Shown: in pieces, positions 12,112 to 24,109 of the stretch | Position numbering within the stretch: the first letter of the stretch is position 1 | Layout of the letters: each line of letters begins with the position of its first letter | Assembly: GCA_034509735.1 (NCBI GenBank) | Contig: JACGWO010000005.1 | Coordinates: forward strand, 33,200,479-33,264,478 | DNA: 64,000 nt | Direction: 5' to 3' | Source: Sesamum alatum | Taxonomy: Eukaryota > Streptophyta > Magnoliopsida > Lamiales > Pedaliaceae | Position numbers and translations under genes: made by a program | The notes under the pieces: model-generated | What the model saw: the letters and a program-made list of their open reading frames with translations, nothing else | Told to the model about the DNA's origin: nothing | Database searches by the model: none

Positions 12112-12701
12112 CTGAAAGTCAATCAAATAAACACTTTGATCATATGAAAGAAACTTGGGTACCATCCAGCTTCAAGTTCTGCAATAATCACAATCTACTG
12201 TATGCAAATTCAAGCCACACAAAAGATTAGGTTCTTCCCATCACATGAATATTCATAAGACACTGCAAGAAATTGTGGAGAAAGTCTCTAACATTTCTGC
12301 ATCCACCAACACAATTATGGGATAGTAAATCACTAAATAAAAGATAAAATCATAATAAAACCTGAATTCTCTCAGTTCTTGTTCTACATCAGTGGTCTCT
12401 TCCTCCACAATAAGTAAAAATCAAATCTTGTTCTCTGTGAATGATAAAAAGGTACTTGTTGCACACATTTTCAACTACTCAATTTAAAAAATCAAGCAAT
12501 GTAACACAATCCAGATCACAAGGTAAAATCTGAGAAGGGATTAAATTCTCAATGTCTAAATCATCAGATTTCAAGAAACAAGAACTGCCATTCATCTTAA
12601 AAATCCCAGAGAATGCAAACATTCAGCCAAGAAAGTAGTTTGAACCACAATCATAAACTGTTGTTGAAGAGAAGATTACAAGTAATAATAATCAACTGTA
12701 C
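12112..12701 (-). other. Probable 5' UTR intron of the resistance gene
   Basis: On the minus strand a donor (GGAG|GTACAG, GT at 12701-12700) and an acceptor (TTTCAG, ending at 12112) bracket 590 bases. The first, non-coding exon would run from about 12790 to 12702. This is inferred from splice-like sequence only. Confidence 0.5.
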
Positions 12702-12759
12702 CTCCGCGTTCTGCAGAAATGTTGAAAACTTGCGGGGTGTAAAAATGGCTGAAAGAAGA

Positions 12760-12782
12760 GTTGACGAATTGTGGGAGTCAAC
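12760..12782. promoter_or_regulatory. Two W-box motifs near the resistance-gene start site
   Basis: GTTGAC at 12760-12765 and its reverse complement GTCAAC at 12777-12782 form an inverted pair of WRKY-type sites just downstream of the putative TATA box. WRKY binding would suit a defence gene. The motif is short, so chance occurrence is possible. Confidence 0.4.
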
Positions 12783-12818
12783 GAGAGATCATCACCTATC
12801 CAATGGCCTTTAGCCATC

Positions 12819-12826
12819 TTTTATAG
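12819..12826 (-). promoter_or_regulatory. TATA box for the resistance gene
   Basis: The minus strand reads CTATAAAAG, a near-consensus plant TATA box. It predicts transcription starting around 12790, upstream of the proposed 5' UTR intron. Confidence 0.6.
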
Positions 12827-12889
12827 TTCCGGTGAAGAAGACCAAGTCGTTTGTTGTCTTTTAACATTCAAATATTAGTATATTTAAAA

Positions 12890-13574
12890 GGGATAATTAT
12901 CGTCTGCACCCCTAATCTATGGTTTATTTTTAGAATAAATTACAACTAACTCCCTTTAGATTTGGCATAATTACTGATATTCTCTTGTTATTTGAAAAAT
13001 TACAAATACCCCTTTGAGATTTGTAACTATCTAACAAATAACCCAAAATGCCCTTATGCATTTTATTTAATTTTTAAAAAATTTTGATTTTTTTTGGACT
13101 ACAATGCGCAGGGAGAGGTTTTTAAGTTTTTTACACAGAGAAGTTAATAATGCAATTTGACTCAACTGATATTTTCTATAATTTAACAAAAAAATCAAGG
13201 GCAAAATGATCAATTTCGGGCCTTTAGTTGAAAATTACAAACCTCAGAGGGTGTTTATAATTTTTCAAACAATAATGGGGTATTTGTAATTATGCCAAAC
13301 ATCAGGGGAGGTAGATGTAATTTACCCTTATTTATATAAATTATTCTTACCTTTTGAAAAATTATATATACAACCCAACAAAAACGTCAATATTTATCGA
13401 CATAAATTGGTCTTGCTTTTTGAAAGATTATACATGCACCGCTAGAAACAAAATATCATTACACAAACTACTCATTTGTTTTTGCTGATAGGAGTAATTT
13501 CTGTAGTTACGCAAAAGATAGAGATGATTTATGTAAATAGAGTATAGATTAAAGGGTGTAATTGAAACTATCGC
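12890..13574. mobile_element. Foldback TIR element (outer), interrupted by a second element
   Basis: The element starts GGGATAATTATCGTCTGC and ends with the imperfect complement (ATTGAAACTATCGC). It is flanked by a perfect 9-bp duplication, TATTTAAAA, at 12881-12889 and 13575-13583. Nine-base duplications are typical of Mutator-like elements. There is no coding capacity. The element at 12933-13327 sits inside it. Confidence 0.8.
12933..13327 (+). mobile_element. 0.4 kb TIR element, family A, nested in 12890-13574
   Basis: One of at least four related copies in this window (others at 37542, 44417 and 55691). Both ends carry inverted sequence of the type TAAATTACA...GGCATAATTAC. The core contains an ATGCGCAGGGAGAGG-type segment shared with the other copies and used here to define orientation. 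The flanking 9-mers are TTATTTTTA (12924-12932) and TTATTTATA (13328-13336), one mismatch apart. It is non-coding. Confidence 0.8.
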
Positions 13575-13591
13575 TATTTAAAAACTTTATT

Positions 13592-13745
13592 TTGTTGACG
13601 TCAGTTGCATTTTATGTCTAAACCCTAACGAAATGAAGTTAGGTGTAAACAATAGATTTTTGAAGAGGGCGTAAGTGTAGTTTTAAAACTTTTTTGAGAA
13701 AAGTTATAATTTCATATTTTAGAGAGGTATAAGTATAATTAACCC
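13592..13745. repeat. Right-arm fragment of the 54008-54508 element family
   Basis: The segment containing CCTAACGAAATGAAGTTAGG, AGGTGTAAAC and a terminal AATTAACCC matches the right arm of the complete element at 54008-54508. No left arm is found, so this is a truncated relic. Confidence 0.6.
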
Positions 13746-13830
13746 TTTTATTTTATATACAAACATGTATAAAATAAATTAAAATAGAATAAATAATATG
13801 AGCATAACATGTAATATTAAATAAAATATA

Positions 13831-14638
13831 AGGTGAAATACAGTTACCATCCCTGAAATATACACCCCACATCAATTACCCCCTAAAGTATTAAAACCTT
13901 AAAAAAAAAAAAAAACTCCCTGACCTTCTAACTCATTTTATTTTTAAGTTTAAAAAGTTCATTTTAACCTTACTGAAAATGGTTTTTGAAAAAAAATTAA
14001 AGAGATTTTTAAAATACCCAACTACTCTTTTTTTAAGTTTTGTCTAATTCTAGTTTCACTTTTTCATGGAGTTCTTTTTATTTTCGTAATCATAAAGTAC
14101 TTGGAGCTCATTTTATTTTAGTTTCCTTTATTTGTCAAATCAAATTAAAAATAAATTTATACATGTATATATATTTATATATTTATTTAAACAAATATAC
14201 AATTAATAAAATCGAAAGAGCTGATCATGAGCTAATAAGAAAATATACAATTAATATATATTTATATATATATATTATAATTATATAAATGTGGTAATTA
14301 TATGATTGTATAAATTTATTTTTAACTTGGTTTAACAAATAAGTGAAACTAAAATAAAATGTGCTCCAAATACTTTAAAATTATAAAAATAAAAAGAACT
14401 CGATGAACAAGTGAAAATAGAATTAGATAAAACTTCAAAAAAGAGTAATTTTGGTATTTTAAAAATGCCTTTCATTTTTTTTTATAAATCAATTTTTTGT
14501 AAGAGTAAAATAAACTTTTTGAATTTCAAAATTAAAGGTGTTAGAATGTCAGGGTTCTTTTAAAGATTTTAACACTTTTAAGGGATAATTGAGATAGAAG
14601 GAATATATACTTTAGGAGTGGTAACTGTATTTAACCCT
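13831..14638. mobile_element. 0.8 kb foldback element with long inverted arms
   Basis: The ends are inverted copies (AGGTGAAATACAGTTACCA at the left; complement of AGGGTTAAATACAGTTACCA at the right). Arm similarity continues inward for most of the element, so nearly the whole unit can fold on itself. An 8-bp duplication, AAAATATA, flanks it at 13823-13830 and 14639-14646. No gene is present. Confidence 0.8.
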
Positions 14639-15569
14639 AAAATATAAATTGGGGAATAGAGTCTTGGGCGTTTCCCCATATTATATGCCTTATGCTTCCA
14701 GGCTTAGTCAGTAGTTGATGATCGAATAATCATTTCAACGAAGATTGACTATGAAATAATTGATTTTAGAATTCATAAGTTTTAAAAAGTGATTGTAATA
14801 TTTGGGTTTACAATTGATTATACGGATATAAATAATAGATAAATTTCAAACTAACATCATTTTTAAAATTAATGAGAGAACTAATAACATATTATATTTG
14901 ATAGGCATAATGGATAATTAGATGAAAAATAATTATCGCGTGGTTAAAGTCATAAATATTAGCTTTTATCATATGCAGCTTTGATGAAATTTAATTTCAA
15001 ATATAATTAAAAAAAAATGCCTCAAACAGCACAAAAAATTGTGTTTGCACATAAAACACTAATTTAACCAGTTCATACATATCTGCATACAGTATTAGCT
15101 AAGTTGGAGCATCACAAGACAAATCAAACTTTGCCCAAAAGGAGACTAACTGTAAAATGCACTGACTCTATCATTGTCATGTCTTCCAAAAACAAAGCTT
15201 TCAATACAACAAATTACGTGGTTAGTACAAGATTCTATAGGCACTTTGTTACTCACAAACACAAATGATTTCCAGTTACCCAAATCATCACCACCCAAGC
15301 TAATTGGCTTCTTTCCGCAACGATCAAAAATTAACAAAATAATCAGCCCGCCACAAAGTACTAAGTTGATCGTGGGCGGTACTCGGGTTGTAGATGCCAC
15401 AAGAACGGGGGAGTTCGGAGGCTTGTGATCCTCCATGACGCTTTTTTCACCCAATATGAACCTTAGACCTGCTGGTGGACAGAACCAATCAGCCCAAGGC
15501 TTTGTTGCTCGACGCAAGCTTTTCAGATTTTCACAAGCTGCAACAGGAGGATGATGAACAGAAAGTAAA
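14639..15569. other. AT-rich spacer and 3' UTR of the RH3-like gene
   Basis: The right part, roughly from 15100, should be the 3' UTR of the minus-strand helicase gene. The left part is AT-rich and featureless. A long open frame runs through the 3' UTR, but I do not believe it is a gene (see rejected items). Confidence 0.55.
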
Positions 15570-18500
15570 CTAGTAGTCATTCTTGCTGGGGCATTCAGAT
15601 GCACGGTGGCCAGTACGCCCACAGTTGAAGCACGCACCTCCAAAGTTTCTGCTTCAGTAATATCAACGCAGTTCAGATAAGTGATATATAAGAAAAGTAT
15701 AATGTGTGTGCTGAGAAACACATTTATTATACCACATGAGAGCAAAAAGATTTGAAGTGTGACACTGAATTTCCCGGTTGGAACCAAGCAATTTTGTCTA
15801 TTTAGATTTACCAACTACTATGAAAACAAGATTTCTTTAGGATAGTTATGAATAGAATGGTTTTGGTTTTCTTAATTGAGTAAGATGCATTTGAGTCGAA
15901 ATATACCTGTCCCTAGACCCAAAAGATGGTGAGCGACTTGATTGCCTATCACCAATTAGCCAATCACTCCCGCTGCTTCTCGAGTTCCTAGACCACCTGT
16001 TTTCAGTTCTGCCACCGCGACCACCTCTCCTGGAGTTATCCTCACTGCCAATGTCATCCAACCAGTCCATAGAAGGAGATCTAAAACCTCTTCGGTCCCT
16101 TGAACCACCTCTTGGGTCCCTTGAACCTCTTGGGTCCCTAGAACCTCTTTGGTCCCTAGAACCTCTTTGTGACCGTCTATCACTGTTTGAAAACCTTCCG
16201 TAATAATCGCTAGGAGGCCCATCATCTTGCAAAGGAGGCAACTGCAAATAGAAAGTTGGCAAATTGATTTCAGTAAAACTAAAACTAGTCTTGATAACAA
16301 TTGATAATAAGATTCTCACCTTACTGATCTTGGTAATAGTGTTTCCAGGTGGTACTTCCTTATTCAATAACTCTTTTGCAATCTCTTCTGGGAGATCAAA
16401 TACTGCTCCTTGAACCTGACAGGATATCCAGTTGCTTAATTAGATCAAAACTCTCATATCAATGCAGTAGCATCACAAGGTTGACATGACATTATTTATA
16501 TACTTACATGTTGATCGGCAATAAGGTGTATTTTGCCTATTTCATCAGCGGCAGCAGAATAAATATCAGACAGAAATCCTGTGACAGATCTAGCAGATAG
16601 GAATCCTCGAGAATAGGCAGTCTCACGTGTCAACTGTAATGTAACTAAACCCTGCAGTACAAGCAAACAATGTCAGAGCAAGCACACAGAATTAGACACC
16701 TAGTTAACATTGCTTGAAAAATTTTGCAAAGTCACCAATAGTAACAGATACGTCAACATCATAGTTAAGAAAGCATATATGGCTATGAACAACATGATGC
16801 AAGAAGAAAAACAAAAGACAAAATTCCAAGGATAATATCTCCTCCACTGGAACTCGGTAAGCTGAGTGTAAAGCCAAAAAGTAACATAGAATTGCATTTA
16901 GGCATATTTTTCCAGAGCAATCGCACTTGGGATAAGCATTTATTTGTAGTTCTTCAAACAACTATATTCTATAACTAACTTTGCTATCATTTACCTGTTC
17001 ATGAGTAATAAGAGAACGAGAGGATGGAGGCTGAGAAAAACCACTCAAGGTTGCTAGAGCAGCAGCAAGAGCATCAACTCCTTGTTGTTCAAAGAGTTTT
17101 TGTGCAGTTGGAGTGAAGTACTCAACAGATTCAGGATGAACACCGCTAAGGGTAGCAACTACTTGCTCAGCTGATGATTCCAAAACCTCTTGAACAGATG
17201 GTGGACTAATAAATTCAAACTTGCACCCAACATCACGCTCAAGAGATTTGACAGTCCGCCTCTGGCTACTGGTGAACATCAGAACAGCTGTACCTTCTTT
17301 TCCTGCACGTCCTGTTCGGCCTGAACGATGCACAAATGTCTCTGGGTCGTTTGGAAGTTCATAATGAACAACCTAGAGAAAAAGAGGTCCAAAAAACACA
17401 CATGAAATACGAAGTAAACCACCATCTCATCAACCAAGCAATATTTCAACTATGCAGCCAAACTGCCAAGAATCCCATCAACAAAACAAACTCAAATACA
17501 CCAATAAAACCAGCAAGTTCCCAGAGAGTACAATCAGAACAGAGATATTGCTCACAGGAGATTCAGTAAACAGACATGAGCAAGAATGGATAGCTCCTGT
17601 GGCATTTCATGGAATGTAAAAGCAGACCAACTAGATGTTGCTATCTGTTAAAAACATCAAAACCTCTCACAACGTTTTCTCTATTAGTAAATAGTCCATG
17701 CAACATATGCCTTTATCATGGGAAGTATTCAGTATCAATAAAAGTCGCCACTGACAGAGCAAGTACACACTTTATATCCACAAGAAATCTTAAGTTGCTT
17801 TATGCAAATTTAATTGAACTTACAAGGTCAACATTCGGAATATCAAGCCCCCGAGCAGCAACATCAGTGGCAACAAGCACTGTAAATTTTCCTTGCCTAA
17901 AACCATTTAATGTTCTTTCCCTCTGGTGCTGAGAAATGTCACCATGCAGCGCCTCCGAAGTAATGCTATTTGTTAATACCAACGAGACTTCATCAGCATC
18001 CCGTTTAGTCTGTGTGAAAACAATGGTTTTTCCACCCTTTGCATAGACCTGGATAGAAAAAAATTGATTTAGTGGTTAAATAGCTACAAAGACATTCGTA
18101 AGCTTCAAACATGCTACAGATCGCAACTCAAACTAGAGCATGACAAAACTGCGACTTCAACAAAATAAGCAATTGATACGTACTGTCACAAGATCTCCAA
18201 GGATAGTCCGCTTGGATGTTGCTGTAGTTGGAATAGCATACAACTTAATTCCCTCTGCCAGCTTTTCTTCTTGATCACCAACCTATAATGTAGATGCAAG
18301 AGACGTGGAGAGAGAAAATAATCAAATTGTTTGTATACCAACTTAACAGGAGAAGACAGAGATAGAATCAGCTGAAACCTGAAAGTAAGCATCAGATGGA
18401 GATATGATTCTTATATACTAATGAAATGAAGCCAACATTATCAAAATGAATACAAGCAGCAAATAGAATTAATAGATTATTACAAATGTTACCTTACCAT

Positions 18501-19986
18501 TATTTAAGTATAGAAATCAGATGCAACTCCACAACATACAACAAAGATTACAGTGATACTTATTTGATGAAGAATGACTTACAAGGTCAATGGTCAGAGG
18601 ATTATTCAGATATTTCCTGGCTAATTTTTTAACCCAGCCAGGCATGGTTGCTGAAAAAAGCATGCTTTGCCTCTCCGAAGGAAGCTTTTCCAGAATAACT
18701 TCAACATCTTCCTCAAATCCAACAGCGAGCATTTGATCCGCTTCATCAAGGACCAAATATTGAACTTCACCCAATTTCAGGCTGTTGTTATTGATCAGGT
18801 CAATAATTCTACCAGGTGTTCCAACCACAACATCAACTCCACGGGAAAGTGCACTCTCCTGTGTGACATATGACACCCCTCCATAAATGCAGACAGTGTT
18901 CAAATATGGGGCAGACTCTTTGAATTCCTTCTCCACTTGCTTAGCCAGTTCTCTGGTAGGTGCTAGGACCAATACCTTTGGAAGCCGTCCCCGTCTTCAA
19001 ACAAACAAAATGCTGTTATTACACTGATAAAAGTAAGTAACACCATGTGATTTACACATCGCATGTGATATACCTCAAAGAACCTTTTTCCTGTTCAGCA
19101 TCATTGAGTCCTTTGATTATCGGGATACCAAATGCTAATGTTTTTCCGGTCCCAGTCTTTGCGCGAGCGATAATGTCACGACCTTCCAGTGCTGGCACTA
19201 AAACAGCTCTCTGCATAAGCAAAACATAAGATTCAAATCAATCAGAATAGTCATTATTCATAAAGCCTAAACGTCAAAAGAATATCAAGAATAACTAAAA
19301 TATGTACTTTCAAAGAGATTGAAACATTAGTAATCCTTTCCAGGAGTTGTGTGCTGTACCAGTATGCTCTTATGATTAATCTCCTCACATAGTAAACTAC
19401 TTTCTTGCTGTCCTACATTTCAAGCTAATAAACCATGAAATTCATTTCAATATTCTCCAGACATACATTTCCCACTTCCACAAATGAACAAAGCTTCTGG
19501 TAAACCAAATCTAAGTACCTCTACTCAACATTAACATACAAGAACTAACTAGGAGCGAACAAGACAGACCTGAATTGGGAAAAGCTGAGTAATCCCACGC
19601 TTCTCGAGCGTATCCACAACGCGTTGAGGCAAACCAAGTTTAGAAATATCTAGTTCATCGGCATTTACAGCCTCAATTTCCCCAAATTCCTCTTCAGACT
19701 CTTCGTACTCACTCTCGCTAACGTCCGAGGCGCTCCTCCCGAAACCCCCGAGCCCCTTAAACGCCTCCTCGCTCAAAACCGACGAGTTGGGAGTGACCAC
19801 AGCTGAAGCAACAAAAGAATTAGACGCACCGGCAGCCGACTTGAGGCGGCCGGCGGAAGAAAAAGCTCTGAAGGGGTTATGGGCCGCGGAGAAATGAAGA
19901 GATAAGGGCGGGCGCTTGGAATGGTCAAGAGATGGGTTGGTCTGGTATATGGAGGAAACTCCGATGATGGATGAGGAGCAGGCCAT
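15570..19986 (-). CDS. RH3: Chloroplast DEAD-box ATP-dependent RNA helicase, RH3-like
   Basis: Ten coding exons on the minus strand: 19986-19570, 19210-19074, 18994-18583, 18282-18184, 18048-17824, 17372-16995, 16651-16508, 16415-16320, 16241-15907, 15648-15570 (TAG). They sum to 773 aa and all phases match. A Ser-rich N-terminus starting [10 protein letters not shown] looks like a plastid transit peptide, followed by an acidic stretch. Motifs: LFPIQ Q-motif (about 135-139), AKTGTGKT (156-163), APTRELA (196-202), DEAD (268-271), SAT (299-301), HRSGRTGR (445-452). Then come a GUCT-type region, an Arg/Gly/Ser-Asp-rich tail with repeated RGSRD units, and a CCHC zinc knuckle (C754, C757, H762, C767). 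This order and the similarity match Arabidopsis RH3, which acts in plastid group II intron splicing and ribosome assembly. The gene appears intact. Confidence 0.95.
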
Positions 19987-20105
19987 GAGTGGCGGAGCAG
20001 GGTGGAGGAAGTGAAGAGAGGAGGGGATAAGGGTGGAGAGGTTTATGGTACAATAAACTTCCACCTCGCTGAGAGAGAGAGAGGCTGGGGCTTTGGCCTG
20101 GGGGA

Positions 20106-20113
20106 TATTTATA
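20106..20113 (-). promoter_or_regulatory. TATA box for the RH3-like gene
   Basis: The minus strand reads TATAAATA at this site, 120 bases upstream of the ATG at 19986. Transcription would start near 20077, giving a 5' leader of about 90 nt. Confidence 0.6.
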
Positions 20114-20390
20114 ATTGGGGCCTGGGGGGTTTGGATTGGATATTTTGGGAAAATTTATTTTACAGTAATATTAAATATAAAATTAAAAAAATTACAATGC
20201 AGATATTATCTTTATCTTCTTTAAAATATATATATATATATATTTATCTTTATCTTTTGATTTTTATCTTCAGAAAATTTAAATAATGGAACCGAACAAA
20301 GGCGTATGGGAAAAAATTGGATAAAAATAAATAGAAATTGAGAGCTATAAAGGGGAAAACGAAAATAATTGGAACAAGATATTTAGTTCT

Positions 20391-20740
20391 GATACGGCTT
20401 GCGACTTGATCGGTGTCCCGTTGCGTAAGGAATTGTCTGCTTTGGCTCTATATGAGCCTCGCGATTTTATCCTGAAAAGGCGATCAAGTCGCAAGCCGCG
20501 TCATTTGGCGTCGTCTGTGGGAACGAGGCCATGTGCCCGTCTCAAGCCCCTCGTCTGGGGGCTAATGATGTAGCAAGCGTCCCACATCGGTTGCAGATGA
20601 GGAGTTTGAGTGGCTTATAAGCCCAATGCTTCCTCTCCCTAGCAAGGTGCCTTTTCAGGACAAAACCGTGAGGCTCATATAGAGCCAAAGCGGACAATAC
20701 CTTGCGCAACGGGACACCAATCAAGTCGCAAGCCGCATTA
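20391..20740. mobile_element. Inverted-repeat element with snRNA-type promoter motif and LTR primer-site-like sequence
   Basis: Two arms of about 95-100 bp (20391-20490 and about 20644-20740) are imperfect inverted copies; each outer end holds GCTTGCGACTTGAT or its complement, which recurs once more near 20482-20498. A possible 6-bp duplication, AGTTCT, flanks it (20385-20390, 20741-20746). The loop contains TTTGGCG-CGTCTGTGGGAA-like sequence, reminiscent of the region after the 5' LTR of plant Ty3/gypsy elements. It also has GTCCCACATCG (20579-20589), a perfect match to the plant snRNA upstream sequence element, with TTATAA 25 bases further on. No known snRNA follows. It is most likely a rearranged LTR-type or TRIM-like repeat rather than an RNA gene. 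Confidence 0.55.
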
Positions 20741-21110
20741 AGTTCTTTGTGTATAATTAACTGAATTATGAAGCAGGAAACCTTTGAAGTTTCTTATGTT
20801 TCTGGCACATGCATATTTTTAAAATTGAATAGGAAATTTTAGATATTTGTGGTGTATGATCTATTAAATTGTTGAATTATTTTGCTACTAAAGTTTCAGA
20901 TGTTTCTATGGCTACATAAATTTGACGATGAACACTAGATTTTTCTTGCATATTGTGAATTTAATTATATATGGAAAAGCTCTAAACCTTTGATGCTTTT
21001 TCTTTTAAACAGAAGTAGCATATTGTTATTATTATATATTAAGGTAGGTTAAAAGATATTACATTTTGGGGATGCAGTTTGCTTAATTGAAGCAACAGAA
21101 AAATCAAAAT

Positions 21111-21599
21111 TTACAATATCTTCAATAAAAGTAGAAGTTTGTCAAAAACTTGCAAAGGACTAGCAAGAGCTGATGCTGTTCGGGCCAAAATATCAGCAGC
21201 ACGATTGGCCTCCCGGTAGCAAAAACACCTTTGACTGAATCAAAATCAGTTCGCGTTAGCAAGCACTCCCTGAGTAAAGGGATGAGGGACCTCGGAGTAG
21301 GTTCCTTCCTGAGTAGAAGAAACAACAAAAATTGAGAATCAATTTCGATAATAAGTATGTCAATGTTAAACCTCCTTGCAGCTTTGTAGACCATGTCGCA
21401 GTGCCCATAATTTTGCCACGTTGTTCGTGTTAGTTCCAATAAATTGAGAAAAAGCAACCACAAACCTGGAATTACAATAACGTATTAAACCACCACATCT
21501 TGAGGGACCTGGATTATTGAGAAAGGACCCATCTATATTAAGTTTGTGCCAATTTGGGGGTGGGGGAAGCCATTTATGATCCGAGGTCACGCGATGCAG
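21111..21599 (-). pseudogene. LINE-type RNase H fragment, frameshifted
   Basis: The minus strand encodes WHKLNIDGSFLNNPGPSRCGG, then VVAFSQFIGTNTNNVAKLWAL, ARRFNIDILIIEIDSQF and, in another frame, CYREANRAADILAR, ending at a stop at 21113-21111. This is the RNase H-like domain near the 3' end of plant non-LTR retrotransposons. At least two frame changes are needed to read it through. A related fragment lies at 42989-43545. Confidence 0.75.
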
Positions 21600-23380
21600 G
21601 TCGCTTGGGTTCCTCGGATAATTGTTTGGGACCTTAGTTAAATTTTCTATACGTTTTTAGCTGAACTATGGAAATATTTTCATTTTCGATGTTATGGTAA
21701 CAAAAATACATGATAGTTTCAAAATTATCTAGTTTCATTTGAAAACTTTAGTTTTCTTATTTTTCCTTTGAAATTTTTGAGTTTTCTAAGAAACTTTTTA
21801 TTTTTCCTATCTTTTTAGCGAAACATTTATTTCGTATTTTTAGCTGCAAAAATATGAATTCTTGTGTTATGCATAAGTATTTCATTTTATGATAATTGAT
21901 TTAATATTACGCTAAATTAGTAATGTTATATGTATAAATATCAATATATTACATATATATATATATTATAACACATAGTTAATAATAAGTGTTATATTAT
22001 TATTTAGTTTCAATAGTAACTACATCGAATAATAACTCCAAATATATAATTATACTACATAAGAATAAATTTAATGGGCTAAACAATAGAAAATTAAATT
22101 AAATATGCTTGAATAGAAAAGAGAAAGGTAATTTTTAATTTTTTCTATGACTATTGCGTATGTTTCTTTAATTTTACGATTTTTAAGTTTCTAATATTTA
22201 GTAACTCGAAACATATGTAGACTACGAAGCTTTAATCCATGTAATTAACTGAATTATGTAGCAGAAACCCTTGTAGCAGACCCAAATTTGTTTCTTGATT
22301 TTTAAGCCTTTCAAATTTTACAAAATATTTCTAAAATCCTATATTAGCCCCAAACAAAAAATAGAATACAAAAATCATAAAAATTCCACAAGACTAATTC
22401 TCAAAAGTTCAACAAAAGTACATAAGTCATAAAAATACCAAGCAACGTCATGAAAGTCATAAATAATACATAAGCCATTCATTAATACATAAAAACAGTT
22501 TTGAAAATTTCTAAACATCAATTAAAATATAATTAAAAAATTGATCCATTACAACAAAAAGTAATTTTTGGGGATATTACACATACTTCACATAGAAAGA
22601 ATAAGTAATGTTTTGGTAAACAAAAACATAAGCAATTGATTTGGTTTAGTGGTAATAAGTTAGTTTTGTTAAACTTGTGACCCAAATTCAAACTCCCATC
22701 GTCACAAATTCATTTTTTTTTTATAAATCCGTTAATTTTAACAAAAAAATTAATAGATGAATCAAATCTGATAAAATTATTAAAGTTGAGGAACCAAATC
22801 TGATGAGTAGGATATATGAGGTACAAAAAATGAATAAGTGGCATAATTTAGAGATCAAAATTGATGTTTACCCAAATATGATACAACAACTTTTAACTTA
22901 CTCCCACTTTATTATTTGGGGTGAGTTTGGAGTCCAATTAGAAACTACGCCTGCCAATTTCAAATCTTTCAAAAATATCGACGAACCACGAGCGGTCCCA
23001 AAAAATAATTTTAATGTATTTTGAATTAAAAAGAGTTAAATTATCTTTATTCGTAAAAGATAATCTTAAAATATTTTCTTCTCATTTCTCTTTCTCAAGC
23101 GTTTCCCGCCTCCTCTCCTGTTTCCCTTTTTTTTTCTCAATCCTATTATTTTATCTTATTTAAAATTATTATTCCACTTACTCATTATAAAATTCAATAA
23201 ATACATTAAAAAATTATATAAAAAAATGTAAAAATTGATAAATCTTATAATTTATGTTTTAAAAAGTCGAGTTTATTACTACGGCAAGTTCAAATGAAAA
23301 AATGGAAGGATTTAAAATTAAAAAAAAAATAAAAAAACACAGCACAGCAAAGCAAAAATGAGAAGTATAAGTAGAAGCCG
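21600..23380. other. AT-rich intergenic DNA upstream of the LAZ1-like gene
   Basis: No gene is seen. A weak tRNA-like signature (TGGTTTAGTGG, then ATTCAAACTCC) at about 22636-22700 could be an old SINE. The promoter of the next gene should lie at the right-hand end. Confidence 0.5.
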
Positions 23381-24109
23381 CCATTATTGGTTTTGTGCCC
23401 CACACCCACCCAGCATTCTTACGCTAAACGCGCTTTTGCTTCTGCTTTCAAATTTTCAATAACACTCCCTATTCTTCTTTCTTCTTCTCTACCAGATCTC
23501 CTCACTTGATCAATATTCCATTGTTTTCCTCTCCCAAGTTCTTCCCTTGATTACATCGATAAGGCGACTGAGTTGCGCATGTTGCTTTTTGGTTTGTTTT
23601 CCCTCGTCCAGATTGATTTAAGCTCGTGATTTCTTAACTTTGTAGTGATAATATAGTTTAAGTATGTCCCATATTCAAGAGCCCGTTTCAAATTGCGGTG
23701 TTTCTTGAGTTGTGATCTATTGTTGGTGATTTTTAAGTTGTTTCAACTTCGTTTCCTCATTTTATCGAACTGCTTGTGATCAACGTTTGTTTGTTGTGTT
23801 TTCTTTCAGTATACGGTGCGGAAATATATGCCCTTCTGTTGGGGGATTAGGGCTTTTATGAGTGTTCGAGGAACTTGAGGCAAATAGTTGTTCCGTGCCT
23901 GGTAGCCGAAGTTACTTCAATCCGGCGAAAGGGGGAAGAACTGAATTCTAGTATTTTAGGTTTGATATTTTTTATATTTAGTATTTGTTAGAAAGAATTG
24001 TTTGCTGTTCTCCTTACAGTCTCCCTTTTTGTCTCAAGTGGTTCTTGTGAGCATTTGATGTATTATTTTCTTTACAGGTCAAGGTAGAGGTGTGTTCTCT
24101 GGGCCGCCA

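Noticed and set aside
12103..12165. N-terminal extension of the resistance protein
   Set aside because: An ATG is present at 12165, but a TTTCAG acceptor lies between it and the MAEML start. The added residues are not CNL-like, so I treat them as intron sequence.
15146..15814. Long open frame (222 codons) on the minus strand over the last RH3 exon and its 3' UTR
   Set aside because: Its first part overlaps the zinc-knuckle exon in the wrong frame and the rest lies in the expected 3' UTR. No known motif apart from a chance hydrophobic stretch.
19987..20064. N-terminal extension of the RH3 frame
   Set aside because: It starts at a GTG codon; the first ATG (19986) gives the expected transit-peptide-like start.
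20579..20760. A true snRNA gene driven by the GTCCCACATCG and TATA motifs
   Set aside because: The downstream sequence has no U3, U6 or other snRNA signature and is a repeat arm. Kept only as a finding about the promoter-like motif.
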